Assembly (NCBI GenBank): GCA_036346405.1
Contig: CM070561.1
Location: 7,690,834-7,754,833, forward strand
Direction: 5' to 3'
From: Phyllostachys edulis
Taxonomy: Eukaryota > Streptophyta > Magnoliopsida > Poales > Poaceae
DNA: 64,000 nt
Shown here: piece after piece, positions 13,226-25,165 of the stretch
How positions within the stretch are numbered: the stretch's first letter is position 1
How the letters are laid out: every line of letters starts with the position of its first letter
Program-made: the position numbers and the translations under genes
Notes under the pieces: generated by a model
Told to the model about the DNA's origin: nothing
The model's database searches: none
The model's input: only the letters and a program-made list of their open reading frames with translations

Positions 13226-13228
13226 TTA

Positions 13229-13834
13229 AGGCTCCTTGTGTCAGGCTAGAAGTTGGTTGGCTCTTTCATTGATTTAACAAGATTTCAACGCACAGTACAA
13301 CATAACTCTGTTCAATTAATAGCGTTAAATTTGATAGGATGATATGTGATGCCAGCTTGGGTCGCAACAATGATGTGTATGCATCCAGATAACCTAGTAC
13401 TGCACACAAAAGAAGAACATATATATAGGAGGAAAGACCACAAGGTTATAAGAGGAAGTTGCCACATCAAGGGCATGCGCTGGTTTGTTCTTTCTATGTT
13501 GTAGTATGGATTATATAGTTAGCTAAGAGAATCTCACAAACTATAAATTTTTTTTTGTCTTGGATCTAGAAAGAGGCCAACAATTAGTTATTATATCCTA
13601 AGTAATAAAATTAAAATGTATATTAGTAGCCACCTCAATGCCAAACTAATTGTTAGGCTCTCTTGGGCCTCTAGGTGATCAACATAAGAACAAGTCCATT
13701 CGGTCAAAAAAAAAACATAAGAACAAGTCTTGATATGATAAGCTCATAACCCTTTAAGAAGAAAAGTGACACATAAAGTTGTTTTTAATCTAAAAAACTG
13801 AAATTCCATGGCTAGCGCATAGGCGGGAATTCAG
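13229..13834. other. Intergenic AT-rich stretch, nothing recognised
   Basis: About 600 bp between two MITEs with no convincing ORF. It has short A-rich runs (for example near 13700) and no inverted-repeat structure that I could follow. Confidence 0.5.
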
Positions 13835-13837
13835 TAA

Positions 13838-14159
13838 GGGCCTGTTTGGTTGGTGCCCTGGACTTCATGCCTGGGAAAAAGTGGTGCCTGGATGTAGCCT
13901 GGAAAGTAGATGATTTTTGCCTGGCCAGGCAGATCTGGAGATAAGTTGTTTGGTTGAAAGTATATGCCTGGAGTTAATGAATAAAAAATAGAACGTTAGA
14001 TCAAATATTCAACGAAGATCAGGAGACCTGGCAGGCCTGGGAGCCAGGCGTTCATTTTCTACGCCTGGCTCCCAGGGAGCGCACCATGCATCGTCTGAGC
14101 TGACTATCGGGAGGGCTCGGCCGAGCGGATGGTCACCAGGGAGCCAAACAAACATGCTC
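13838..14159. mobile_element. Tourist-like MITE with TAA target duplication
   Basis: The left end is GGGCCTGTTTGGTTGGTGCC and the right end, reverse-complemented, is GAGCATGTTTGTTTGGCTCC. The flanking TAA is present at 13835-13837 and 14160-14162. The GGGCCTGTTTGG start is the usual Tourist/Harbinger MITE end in grasses. The inside has a second complementary pair of CCTGG...CCAGG blocks (13965-14080). Length is 322 bp and there is no ORF. Confidence 0.8.
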
Positions 14160-14162
14160 TAA

Positions 14163-15000
14163 GTAAATGGTCTAGAGCATTCACAGCGTATGGAGCCTCG
14201 GAAGATGCCAAGCTGGGGGTATATCTTAGCACCTAACTTAGTTTTTTGTTTTTGGATGTGGTGATTTTCATCTGATATGGGTCCTATATGTCCACGATTT
14301 GAGTAAATTAAATGGAAATAGAAAGATCATGAGTGCAACTCCATAAAATAATTTTCTTAAGAGTTTTTCCTTTTCCTTATTCATTCACCGACTATCTCAT
14401 CCCTTCAATAGCCCCAACAAAGAATGGTGATTTGTCTCGTTCTCGGAAGGAGGGGTACATCGACAATAACGGTGATTTGTGCTAGAACAAAGAAGGTGAG
14501 CGACGGTGGGAAGTAGTGACGATAGATGCATTCAGCTAGATATAAGTGGATATTTTGATTGCAGCAGAAGTGACACTCTCCTCTCTCCTTTAAGGTAACC
14601 GAGATAACTCGTGGTGGTCAAGGCGGACACAAAGAATAGTTAGGAGGAAGGCGTCCGTGATGGTGGGACGGCGTGAGCGTGGGAACATGAAGATTGACTA
14701 ATACAGTTGAGAAGATAAACTCACTCCCTTCCGGATTTTGTGAGATTCTAATGTTTGAAATCCTCCAAACAAGCCCATAGCGTGATCACACTGATTTACT
14801 ATAGAAATTATAAACTATCGAAATCATCAGTAACCAAAAACAAAGGGGACTTTGCTTGTTATTCGAAAGCTAGTCCTTGTGCTGTAAAACAAGAAATTAC
14901 TAGTAAGAAAATAAGGGCTGCCTGGGCCCCACTGTCAGCCTCCCCAACCGCCTCTGGCCGCCCCTTGGTTGAGCCCAACCGGGACACGGCGACGACGCGA
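14163..15000. other. SMG7 upstream region with remnants of small transposons
   Basis: A TAGAGCATTCACAGCGT block at 14172 looks like the start of another small element, and CCTCCAAACAAGCCC at 14762-14776 looks like the right end of a Tourist-type element whose left end I do not find. The proximal promoter of SMG7 must lie in roughly 14780-15030. No clear TATA box is seen; AAAAATAG near 15031 is a weak candidate. Confidence 0.4.
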
Positions 15001-15039
15001 CGCACACCACCCCCGCAAACAAAAGGACAAAAAATAGCC

Positions 15040-15497
15040 TCCACCTTCTCCTCCTTCCCCCAATTCCCCTCTTCCTCTCTCTCTCCTCCTCCTCCTCTCG
15101 CTCTCGTCGCCGAGACAACGGCCAGGTACGAATTCCGCTCCTTTTTCTCGCGATTACGGCAGATTCGCGCTCCCCGCTACCCCGATCGCGGTCTTTCCCG
15201 CTGCGGAGCCGTAGATTTTGACCCGGATTCGCGTTTCTTGGCCGTGGGTTGGTTGGGGTTAAGGGAGATCCGGGGATTCTTGGGTGACCTCTGGGGGATT
15301 TAGGCGCAGAGATTTATCTATCCTTGCTTGTTTTTTGTTGGGCGGGATATTAGGGTTTGGTCGGGTTTCTCCCCCTAAGCACTGTAGCTTGCGAGATTGC
15401 ATTATTTTTCCCCTGATGGTTGCTTCTGTTGGTAATTGAAGTGCTTATAGTTTGTTTTCTTTGGTTGCAGGTGCTGAGACTGATTTTCGTTTGATGG
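15040..15497 (+). other. SMG7: SMG7 5' UTR with one intron
   Basis: The pyrimidine-rich leader is followed by a splice donor CCAG|GTACG at 15125/15126. The acceptor TTGCAG ends at 15470, giving a 345-bp leader intron. The second leader exon starts at 15471, 27 nt before the start codon. The transcription start (about 15040) is inferred from the CT-rich leader and is not precise. Confidence 0.6.
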
Positions 15498-15520
15498 ATG
15501 ATGACTGTTCCGATGGATAG
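15494..15520 (+). promoter_or_regulatory. uORF overlapping the SMG7 start codon
   Basis: ATG at 15494 opens an 8-codon frame (MDDDCSDG) that ends at TAG 15518-15520. It starts 4 nt upstream of the first SMG7 ATG (15498) in another frame, and covers the ATGs at 15498, 15501 and 15513. The uATG has T at -3 and G at +4, a moderate context; ATG 15501 has A at -3. Scanning ribosomes could therefore be split between them. No translation evidence is available. Confidence 0.5.
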
Positions 15521-18500
15521 TGCTGCCGCCCCGCCCTCGCGGGACCTCGCGCAGCGCCTCTTCAAGAAGGTGAGGTCTCTTGTCTTTCTTTATATACGTT
15601 ACAGCTAGTGCTTTAAATGGTTTGCTTGTCGGGTTGGGTTTGATGTAACTTTCTGCTGAATCTCGCAGCCTAATATGCGATGCATGAATGTATAAATTTT
15701 GCTAGTTACTCTAATTAGTCAAGGCTTGTCAGTGCTGAAGTAGCAACCGTACTGCTTTGCGTTCTCTGGTAAGCCAATTTACTTTGAATAAACGGTCTAC
15801 ATTGATTGTTTCTAAAAGCAAAAAGCAAAAAACAAAAGATTTAATTATTTCCCTGGATGTTAATGATTTGGGGAATACTAGATGATTTTCATGTTTTTTT
15901 TGGGTTTGGGTTTCCCGTGTGATAAAAGAGATCAATAGATAAATTCAGTCCTTATGAAACTTTTAGCTGCAAGCAAGGATGATAATGTGATGTTATTTGT
16001 GTAGAATGCCGAACTCAAAGGTCATCTTGAGAAGTCAGCACAGTCCAAAGTCCCATCAGATCCCAACATATGGCTTCAGATGCGCGAGAATTTTGAGAAG
16101 ATAATTCTTGCAGACCATGACTTCTCTGAAAAGCATGAGATAGAGTATCTCTTGTGGCAGTTGCACTACAAAAGAATTGATGATTTCAGGCACCACATTA
16201 ATTCTGCGAGCTCTGCTGCATCTCAGAGTGGGAAGAACAATGGCAGCACAGATCGAATTAAGAGAATTAAATCGGCCTTCAGAAGCTTCCTTTCAGAAGC
16301 AACTGGCTTCTATCATGACTTGATGTTGAAGATCAAATCAAATTATGGCCTTCCTCTGGGTTACTTCTCCGAGTGCCTTGAGAATGCAAATAACCCTGCA
16401 AAAGATGGTAAGAAAACAGCCGAAGTGAAGAAAGCCCTGATGTCATGCCACCGCTGTCTGATATATCTGGGGGACCTGGCCCGTTACAAGGGTATGTTTG
16501 GTGATTCTGATTCTACGAGTCGTGAATATGCTGCGGCTTCTAGTTACTACAAGGAGGCAGCTTCAATCTTCCCTTCCAGCGGCAACCCACACCATCAGGT
16601 ATAATCACATTGCTATATTTGGTCAAATGTTTATATATTCTCTATCCAGTTATCTAGTGATGACCTTCTGATCGGATTTTTCAGCTTGCGATATTAGCGT
16701 CTTACTCAAGCAATGAGGTAGTGGCTGTCTATAGGTACTTTCGAAGCTTAGCTGCAGATACCCCCTTTTCTACAGCACGGGACAACTTGATTCTTGCTTT
16801 CGAGAAGGTACCATTGTTATGTTCAGCATTAACTCATTTCCATAGTACTGTACTATTGTTTCTGTCATGTGCTTTCTCTTTTAGTTCGTTACCTTCTGTA
16901 GAATTTGTGAATTTGTGTACCCCTTTATCATATTTGTATAATTTCACATGGAAGAGCTTATGTATACTACTATGTGAATTGCGAGTACTGCATTCTACTT
17001 CCCTCCCCATTTATCTACCAATGTTCTTCTTGTTCATCTGATATTTGACCAGATGGTCCAAACTCAGTTGGATCTCCTTTTGCATTTTTTTGGTGAGTAG
17101 TGAGCTCAATGAATTATAGTTGTGGATCTGATATATCTGATGATCAGTATTGCTACGTGGATTTGACCCCAATTGTCGTAACTTATTTGCACCCCTGGCA
17201 CTTATTTTCTGTAGCATTACTGATTTAGCATATAGTATGAATGTTCCATAATTGCACTTATTTTACATGTTTACACTGATTCATCCTTGATGGAAAATGA
17301 CTATGGAGTTCAATTTTATTTCTTTTCTCAATATTTGTGCCTCTTCTCTATTACAAGTTTAATATGCTTGTAATTTCTGGAGTGTTTTTTTTTGTTTGCT
17401 TTTTCATTCCTTCCGTTCCATCCAATTGTGCACATTTCCATCATTTTGTCTTATGTGGCAATGCTATCAGGTTTCCTGTTTGTTAGCTTGTTATCCTGTT
17501 TGTTAGAGAGGCACTATGCTACTAATTTTTTAAATCATTAAATGTTGTATCTGACCTCACAAAAATTGACATAACTGACTATGATAATGACATATGTTGT
17601 TCCAGTTGCTCACTTAATAGTAAAGAAATATAAATGTATCGGATATGATGGGATCTAGATTGATTAGCTTGTGGTAGGGATGTTTGTAAGATTGCATGAG
17701 TTCCATGACCACCTGTAACAAATTGTTTTCCTATCTCATAGCATGTTGCATTTTTATTAAGTATGCTATGTTTTGCTAATTATCGATTGGGTCCATGTAA
17801 CTATGCCCCCCCCCCCCCCCACACACACACACATGAAGCTCAGCTTGCTTACAGCTTATCATCATTCATGCCATAAGTTAAAACCAAATTACTTTTGAAT
17901 CGGAAATAAAGTCTAATTCCTGGAAGATAGCAGTATAATTTTAGCTGGTGGGTGGGTGTGTTATCAGGAACTAGCTGTGTAATATTAAGAATACTGGAAG
18001 TGTTCTAATAATCAAATTGAAAAATCTTTTCAGACCTGCACTGTGAAATTAGTTTCTATTTCTGACAGTAAAACCTGTGCAGAATCGCCAAAGCTATGCA
18101 CAGCTGCAAAGCAACAATAAAGTTGCCACTGCTAGGACATTACCCCCACGGTCAGCTGGGAAGGGCAGAGGACGAGGGGAAACAAGGTTTCAGACCAAAG
18201 ATGTTAATACTGAATCAGCTTCAAAAGAACGAGAGCACAGTATTCCAGATACACTGAAGGCCTTCTATACACGGTTTGTTAGACTCAATGGAATACTTTT
18301 CACAAGGACTAGGTACTTTCCAATCTCTTATCTTCTGGGTGTTCTTAAAAAAATCCTCTCTCTCTCTCTAATCGGTTTTTTTTTGGTAATCTCTTTGACA
18401 GTTTGGAAACATTTGGGGAGCTGTTTGCTTTGGTCAGCAATGATTTGAAAATTCTCCTTTCTTCTGGTCCCAACGAGGATCTTAATTTTGGTTCTAATGC

Positions 18501-20919
18501 TGCAGAAAATGCATTAGCTATAGTTAGACTCATTGCCATCCTTATATTCACAGTGCACAATGTGAAGAAAGAGCCCGATAGCCAATCATATGCTGAAATT
18601 GTGCAACGCAGGGTACTGCTTCAAAACGCATTTACAGCTGCTTTCGAGTTTGTTGGACATATTCTCAAAAGGTGTTCAGAGCTTCATGACATTGCATCAA
18701 GTTTCTATCTTCCAGCCATGGTGGTCTACATCGAGTGGCTGGCATGCCATCCGGAGTTAGCTGCTGATTATGAGATGGAGGAAAAGCATGCGAATGCTCG
18801 ATCTTTCTTCTGGAATCAATGTGTCTCATTTATGAATAAGCTCATCCTTACAGACCTTGCATCTATTGATGGTGATGACGATGAGGCTTGCTTTTTTGAA
18901 ATGGGCATGTATGAAGAGGGTGAAACTGGCAACAGACTTGCTTTGTGGGAAGATTTTGAATTAAGGGGATTTTCACCCATGGTGCCTGCACAGATTATCT
19001 TGGATTTCTCAAACAAGCACACACTTGAAAATGATGGAAGCACCAAGGAGAAGAAAGCACGAGCTCAACGGATTCTTGCTGCAGGGAAGGCTCTACTGAA
19101 TTTTGTTCAGATTGATCAACTGAGAATATATTTTGATCCATCTTCTAGAAAGTTTGTTATGGCCAAGGAGCCGCCTGTTTTAGAAGCTGCCATCTCTACT
19201 CATGGATCTTCCAATGCACTTGAAACAAATGCAATTGAGCTGGAACATGAAGTTGCAAGCAGATTCGATTCAGTGGCAGCTGATCTGGGAGTACTGCAGT
19301 CGAAAGTACAGTTGTGTCCTGAAGGAGAAGAAGATGAAGAAATTGTTTTCAAGCCTACAGCTTCTGAAAAGTTCCCGAAAGTTCTTTCAGAACTACCTGT
19401 TAATGGACACATCCAGCCTGTACAAATGTCTACTGCTGGTTGGCCGACCAATGGTGGATCGGTTGCTATTCAGAGCACTGCATCTGTATCAGCTGCCAGT
19501 AATTATAACATTAACCAGTCACTTCCCATGTCTTCTATTGGTTGGGCTGCCAATGGTGGGCAAGAGGTGATTCCTAGCATTGCTCCACGGTCAACTACTT
19601 ATGAATTTGTGCAGCCTGTTGAGATGCCTACTTCTAGCTGGGCAAGTAATGGGTCACCACTTGTTGGCCCTCAGAACACAATTCAAGCTTTCCCAGGTGT
19701 TATTTCTGATCCACGTGCATCCGCATCAATGGTTCCACATTTCAGTAGCCCAGATTATCCAAAATTGCTTCTTGAACAAAAAAAACACTTAATGAGTGGA
19801 CTGGAGAATGTTAACCTAGCTGGAAATGGATTTCTTGAGCAGAGATTGCAGGGTGGATTGAGTGGACTACAGTCTATGGGATATTCACCTCAGGTATCTG
19901 TTGAATCTGGTCGTATCAATGCAAATTTGATTCATAATCAGGTGAAATCTACTGAGGAGACTATCCCATCTACTTTTATTGGTTGGGCTGCCAATGGTGG
20001 GCAAGAGGTGATTCCTAGCATTGCTCCAAGGTCGACTACTTATGAATTTGTGCAGCCTGTTGAGATGCCTACTTCCAGCTGGGCAAGTAATGGTGCACCA
20101 CTTGTTGGCCCTCAGAACACAATTCAAGCTTTCCCAGGTGTTATTTCTGATCCACGTGTATCCACATCAATGGTTCCACATTTCAGTAGCCCAGATTATC
20201 CAAAATTGCTTCTTGAACAAGAAAAACTCTTAATGAGTGGACTGGAGAATGTTAACATAGCTGGAAATGGATTTCTTGAGCAGAGATTGCAGGGTGGATT
20301 GAGTGGACTGCAGTCTATGGGATATTCACCTCAGGTATCTATTGAATCTGGTCGTATCAATGCAAATTTGATGCATAATCAAGTGAAATCTACTGAGGAG
20401 ACTATCCCATCTACTTTTGATTCAGTTGTACCGTCAGTTGCATCATCTGATGGTGCGGCAATGAAGTTCACTGAAGCACCGGTCGCTGTGTCAAAAAAGA
20501 ACCCTGTTAGTCGTCCATCAAGGCCTGTTGGTCCTCCTCCAGGATTTAACCACATCACCCCAAAGCGTCAGGATGATTTTATGTCAGTTGAGAAACTGCA
20601 GCACCCACAGGTTGATGATTACAGCTGGCTGGATGGCTACCAGCCATCAGTGGATCGTGCTCATAACTTAAGAGCTATTTATCCTGGTGTTACCACCACT
20701 AGCAGTGCATTCACCACTCCCTTCCCTTTCCCTGGTAAACAGCAGGTTTCTGGTGTGCACGCCCAAGGAGCCAATGAGAAAACATGGCAAGACTTCCACC
20801 TTTTTGAGCCTGCAAAACAGAATATGGTTCAAAACTACCAGCAAAGAAATCAACAAAGTGGTCAAGTGGCTGAACAAGAGCCAGCAAAATCTATCCTATC
20901 TGGCCGCTATCTTGTGTGA
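15498..20919 (+). CDS. SMG7: SMG7 (EST1-like nonsense-mediated mRNA decay factor), 1178 aa, 6 coding exons
   Basis: Coding exons: 15498-15569, 16005-16598, 16685-16807, 18083-18312, 18402-20919; all junctions are GT-AG and keep the frame. With the leader exon break this makes five coding segments. The protein opens MMTVPMDSAAAPPSRDLAQR, close to plant SMG7. Residues about 25-265 (VPSDPNIWLQMRENFEKIIL, LWQLHYKRIDDFR, YLGDLARYKG) form the 14-3-3-like EST1 domain; residues about 265-500 (FVRLNGILFTRT, FYLPAMVVYIEWL) form the helical EST1/SMG5-7 domain. The C-terminal half is Ser/Pro/Gln-rich with PPPGFNHI and a TPFPFPGKQ block and ends GRYLV, as in other plant SMG7 proteins. The known role is binding phosphorylated UPF1 and delivering NMD targets to decay, plus a role in meiotic exit in Arabidopsis. 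Oddity: residues 719-865 and 866-1012 are a near-identical tandem duplication; without it the length (1031) would be close to Arabidopsis SMG7. Confidence 0.93.
17806..17832. repeat. C-run plus (AC)n microsatellite in SMG7 intron
   Basis: A run of about 15 C is followed by an AC dinucleotide tract in the 1275-bp intron between exons 16685-16807 and 18083-18312. The rest of that intron is T-rich plant intron sequence with no other feature seen. Confidence 0.85.
19537..19977 (+). repeat. SMG7 tandem duplication, copy 1 (441 bp, 147 codons)
   Basis: The first of two adjacent direct copies, beginning ATTGGTTGGGCTGCCAATGG and ending ATCCCATCTACTTTT. It is exactly 147 codons, so the frame is preserved. 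A manual base-by-base comparison with copy 2 gives 14 mismatches in 441 positions (about 96.8 % identity) and no indels. Confidence 0.97.
19978..20418 (+). repeat. SMG7 tandem duplication, copy 2 (441 bp, 147 codons)
   Basis: The second copy starts at the base after copy 1 and ends ATCCCATCTACTTTT at 20418. Differences include the pairs SPLVG/APLVG, SASMV/STSMV, QKKHLM/QEKLLM and SVESG/SIESG. About nine of the 14 substitutions change an amino acid. Confidence 0.97.
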
Positions 20920-22670
20920 CTCAGTAGCTTGTGCCAGGATGATTACTGGTAGGCATCTTTCTTCCTGTAAGTTGAGAAATTAGACATTAGACATGAGTTT
21001 CGGTTTCATTACTTGTCTTAGCATGTTAGAGTATGTATGATGCTGTTTCACATTTTCTTTTTTGGAGCAAAATTTAATCGACATATCTGAAGAAGTTAGA
21101 ATGCTTATTTATATGTTGTTTTGTTTCATGTGCATAGGAGTTGTTGAGGTGGAGTAAGTGGCACAGCTTGACACCTATTGAGTTCGGTCCCATACCTGCA
21201 GCCCTTTCATAGTCTTAAATTTCTTTTGGAGAATGGTGGTCTCGGAAGCATAGCAAGTGCTGCTGACAGGTTTGGTAAGTTTGATGCTTAACTTTTATGC
21301 CTGCATTTTGCCTCGCTAGATCTTTTTCCTCAATGTCCTGGTTAGCTTTTTGTTAGGATGTGCATTTTAGTATGTTTTCTTCTGTCATGGCATTTCCCCC
21401 TTTTTTCTTTTGAGATGGTTGAATGGGAGTTGGCTCACAACATGAAACTGTGTTGAAAGTTCAATGTACCTGTCAATTATTTTATGTGGATCAGTTTGTT
21501 GCTATTAGATGCAGTTGCGAAATTCACCTAGATTTTTTTATTGCATTTTCCTATAGTGCCAAAGTGATTCGTTCTTGTTATATTGCCATTACTTGCTGTA
21601 CCATTTATTTGTGGTGCTGGCATCTTAACATGAATTGCTTTAGTTTAGGCGTTTTTTATTTGATTTGAAACAGTCTGGTGATTAGTTCAATGAATCACAT
21701 TTCATGCTTCTATAAATTATGATATATTGCCCACAATAGATGTACTACATTTTGCAGAGGGGTGGTTGTTTCAGTACTGAACTTTTTTAATGAATCCATT
21801 TTTTTTCAGTACTGCATTTACTCAAATAGGTTTTACTGCATATAATAACGTTGCAACTTGTAATTTCAACCTGCAGGTGTCTTTGTAATTTCAAATAGGT
21901 TCTACTTTTTGCTGGTTATGATTTTGATGATTTAGTATATCTTGACTGAACCTTGTTTGCCTTCTACTTGTTTGCCAACTTCTATTGTACTAAGATCAGC
22001 AATCTCCTTTAGTCATGTGTTGTGAGCTTTCCTGCTTAGGATGTTTACCTGCTGTGTAGACCCTTTACATTGTTTGGTTTGGTATTTGCAGGGTGTGCCA
22101 GGTCTTCCCGGGCCAGAGGGAGGGTGGAGTATGATTGATCTGTCGACACTCCAATGGGATGAATTGTATGAGAACTCTTATTTGCTCAGACACGAAGGTT
22201 TGATGTACTGAATTCGAATCCAGTCATTATAGGCACGCACTATATGCTTCATCTCTCATTGGACGACTACCTACCGTGAGAATGGCCCCAATGGTGGTTG
22301 CTGCTGGGCAAGCTAAAAAGCCATTCAATGTGGATGTCTGTTCGTGGTGCTGCTAATGCCCATCTATGGCTACTATGAATAAAGTTGAGGAACAACTAGC
22401 TTGTTGACAAGTCGTTTCTCGAAGTATACTGCATCTAGTTATCATGCTTCGTTTGTGCTTGTTGGCAACAGCGTGTTATAGTCGTGGTTTTGCAAGTCAT
22501 GGTTTAATTGTATGGACCTTAGTACGTTGTCATATGCGATGTCAGACTGAATACCATATGGTTTCTGCTGAGCTTGAAGAGTGATACGCTTTCCATGTTC
22601 TGCTGAAGGGTTGTTCATGTTTTCCAGATTCGGCTGAACATTTGTTGAATAAAAGTGTTGCTTATCCTAA
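20920..22670 (+). other. SMG7: SMG7 3' UTR with two introns
   Basis: After the TGA at 20917-20919 the exon ends at 20948 (TACTG|GTAGGC). The next exon is 21138-21274 (acceptor CATAG, donor TTTG|GTAAGT) and the last starts at 22092 (acceptor TTTGCAG). No continuation of the protein is found downstream and the C-terminus is already complete. The exon junctions lie 29 and 166 nt after the stop. AATAAA occurs at 22379-22384 and 22648-22653; the latter probably marks the end. Spliced 3' UTRs with a junction more than 50-55 nt past the stop are NMD targets in plants. Confidence 0.7.
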
Positions 22671-23268
<598 letters not shown>

Positions 23269-23364
23269 TATTCACTAGCGATTCCCTCCATTCTCCGGTA
23301 AGGCACCACGAGCGAAGCTCGCTACATGCAATGGACGCACGTAGCTATTACAACCAAAAGTCCA

Positions 23365-23700
23365 AGGCATGCTAACGGCGAGCAGCCATAACAAGCGGTT
23401 GGGCACGGCCATGGGCTCATGCAGCGGACAACGAGCGATCGAGCGCGGTCGCAGCTTCATGTGGTGGTGGTGGTGGACGACGAGCTGCGAACAGCCATGG
23501 CCTGCGATCGAGCGCTGCTGCGGGCTCGTGCAGTGGGGGGGGTGGAATAACGACTTGCGAGCAACCATGGCAAGCGATTGAACACGACCACGGCTCATGC
23601 GGAGGTGGCGGACGGCGAGACGCCATTAGCTTGCATGGCAGCCATGGGCTCGCCGCAGTGCGTCATTGCGGTGGTCGATGGCGAGACGCCACAGGGCTTG
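23365..23700. repeat. GC-rich imperfect minisatellite, ~60-100 bp units
   Basis: Blocks of the type ACGGCGAGCAGCCAT...GCGATCGAGCGCGG...GGCTCATGCAG recur at about 23368, 23476, 23549, 23608 and 23675. Spacing is irregular and units diverge. Overlapping ORFs here (23275-23879) are by-products of the high GC content. Confidence 0.6.
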
Positions 23701-23934
23701 CTCGCCGGCGGCATAGTTCGAGCGGCAGTTGCGTGAATCAGGCTACGGCACAGTGGATCGAGCGGGGGAGGCACGTAATGATGACGAGGTCTAGTGGCCA
23801 TGGTCCTCGGTCGGCGCGGCGCCCGAAGTGCGTTAGCGTACCATAGTGGTCGCGGGTGCATGTGTGATGAGCAATGCAATGTGCAGCCCGCCGATGAGAT
23901 CCTGGTGGCTCCTTAACTTTTCTAAAATTTGATG

Positions 23935-25165
23935 TTTACTTTTGAAAGTAATGAATTTTCCTATGAAACTTGTTGGAACTCTATGAAACTTCAAAGTTTG
24001 TCTTTTAAAACTTAATTGAAATTCTTCTGAAAGTTGTTTTTAATGAAGTTTAATATTTGAAACTAGGCGAAACTTATAGTTCCATATTTGAAACCCATTG
24101 AAATTTTGTTGAAACACACTAAAAGCTTATGAAACTCTTTTGAAACCTGATGAAAACCTAACGAAACGTGCTCTGAAACTTTGAAGTTTGTCTTTTGAAA
24201 CTAAGTTAAAATTCTTTTGAAACTCATTTTTAATCAAGTTTCAAATTTGAAACTGGACGAAACTTACAGTTTTTTATTTGAAACCCATTGAAATTTGTTG
24301 AAACGCGCTGAAACTCTTTTTGAAACTTTACAGCTCTTGTTTTTTTATGAAACTTGTTTAAACTTCTTTCAACATGTTGAAACTTCTTGAAACTTTTTTT
24401 TTCCTGAAACTTAGGCTTGAAACTTTCTTGGAATCTTCTGAAACTTCTAGAAATACGAGAAACTCACTAAAACCTAAAACTTTTAAAATATTTTCATGAT
24501 ACTTCTTGAAACTCTTTTATCTGAAACTTGTTGAAACTTGAGTCCAAAATTTGAAACTTGTTGAAACTTGAGTTCCAAAATCCGAAACTTGTTGAAACTT
24601 GAGCTTGAAACTTTCTTGTAATCTTCGAAATTTCTAGAAATACGAGAAACTCATTCAAACCTAAAACTTTTAAAATATTTTCACGAGACTTCTTGAAACT
24701 TTATGAAACTTGCTGAAACTTCTTGAAACTCTTTTGTCTAAAACTTATTGAAACTTGAGTTCCAAAATTTGAAACTTGATGAAACTTGGGTTTGAAACTT
24801 TCTTGGAATTTTCTGAAAACTACTAGAAATACGCGAAACTCACTGAAACCTGAAAACTTTTAAAATGTTTTCATGCTTGAAACTTGGAGGTTTCATCCTG
24901 TCTCGTTCATGATTGAAACCTTTTTTTGAAACTTGCAAAAAAAAAATGAAACTTACTTGAAACATTTCTCAAACTTCATGAAAAGCGCCGAAAGCATTTT
25001 GAAACTTTCACAAAACACACTCAAACATGCTTGAAACATCAAACTCGTAACCTGAAACCTTTTTGAAACTTTTCACGAAACGCATTGAAACCTAGTCGAA
25101 ACTACAAGCTCAAAATCTAAAACTTTTATGCAACTGAAACTTCACAAAACTGCATGAAACTATTA
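23935..25165 (+). repeat. GAAACTT-based array with ~187-190 bp higher-order repeat
   Basis: GAAAC occurs on this strand nearly 60 times by hand count in 1.23 kb, mostly as TTGAAACTT or TGAAACTTG, while GTTTC is almost absent. Longer units repeat on top of this: the AAGTTTGTCTTT and GAAACCCATTGAAAT blocks recur 190 bp apart (23993/24183 and 24091/24281). The block TTGAAACTTTCTTGGAAT recurs at 24417, 24605 and 24792 (188 and 187 bp). No ORF of note, no terminal repeats. Confidence 0.85.

Noticed and set aside
18403..18405. Start of a separate 838-aa gene at 18403
   Set aside because: The first codon there is TTG directly after an acceptor (18401). It is the last coding exon of SMG7, joined in frame to exon 18083-18312.
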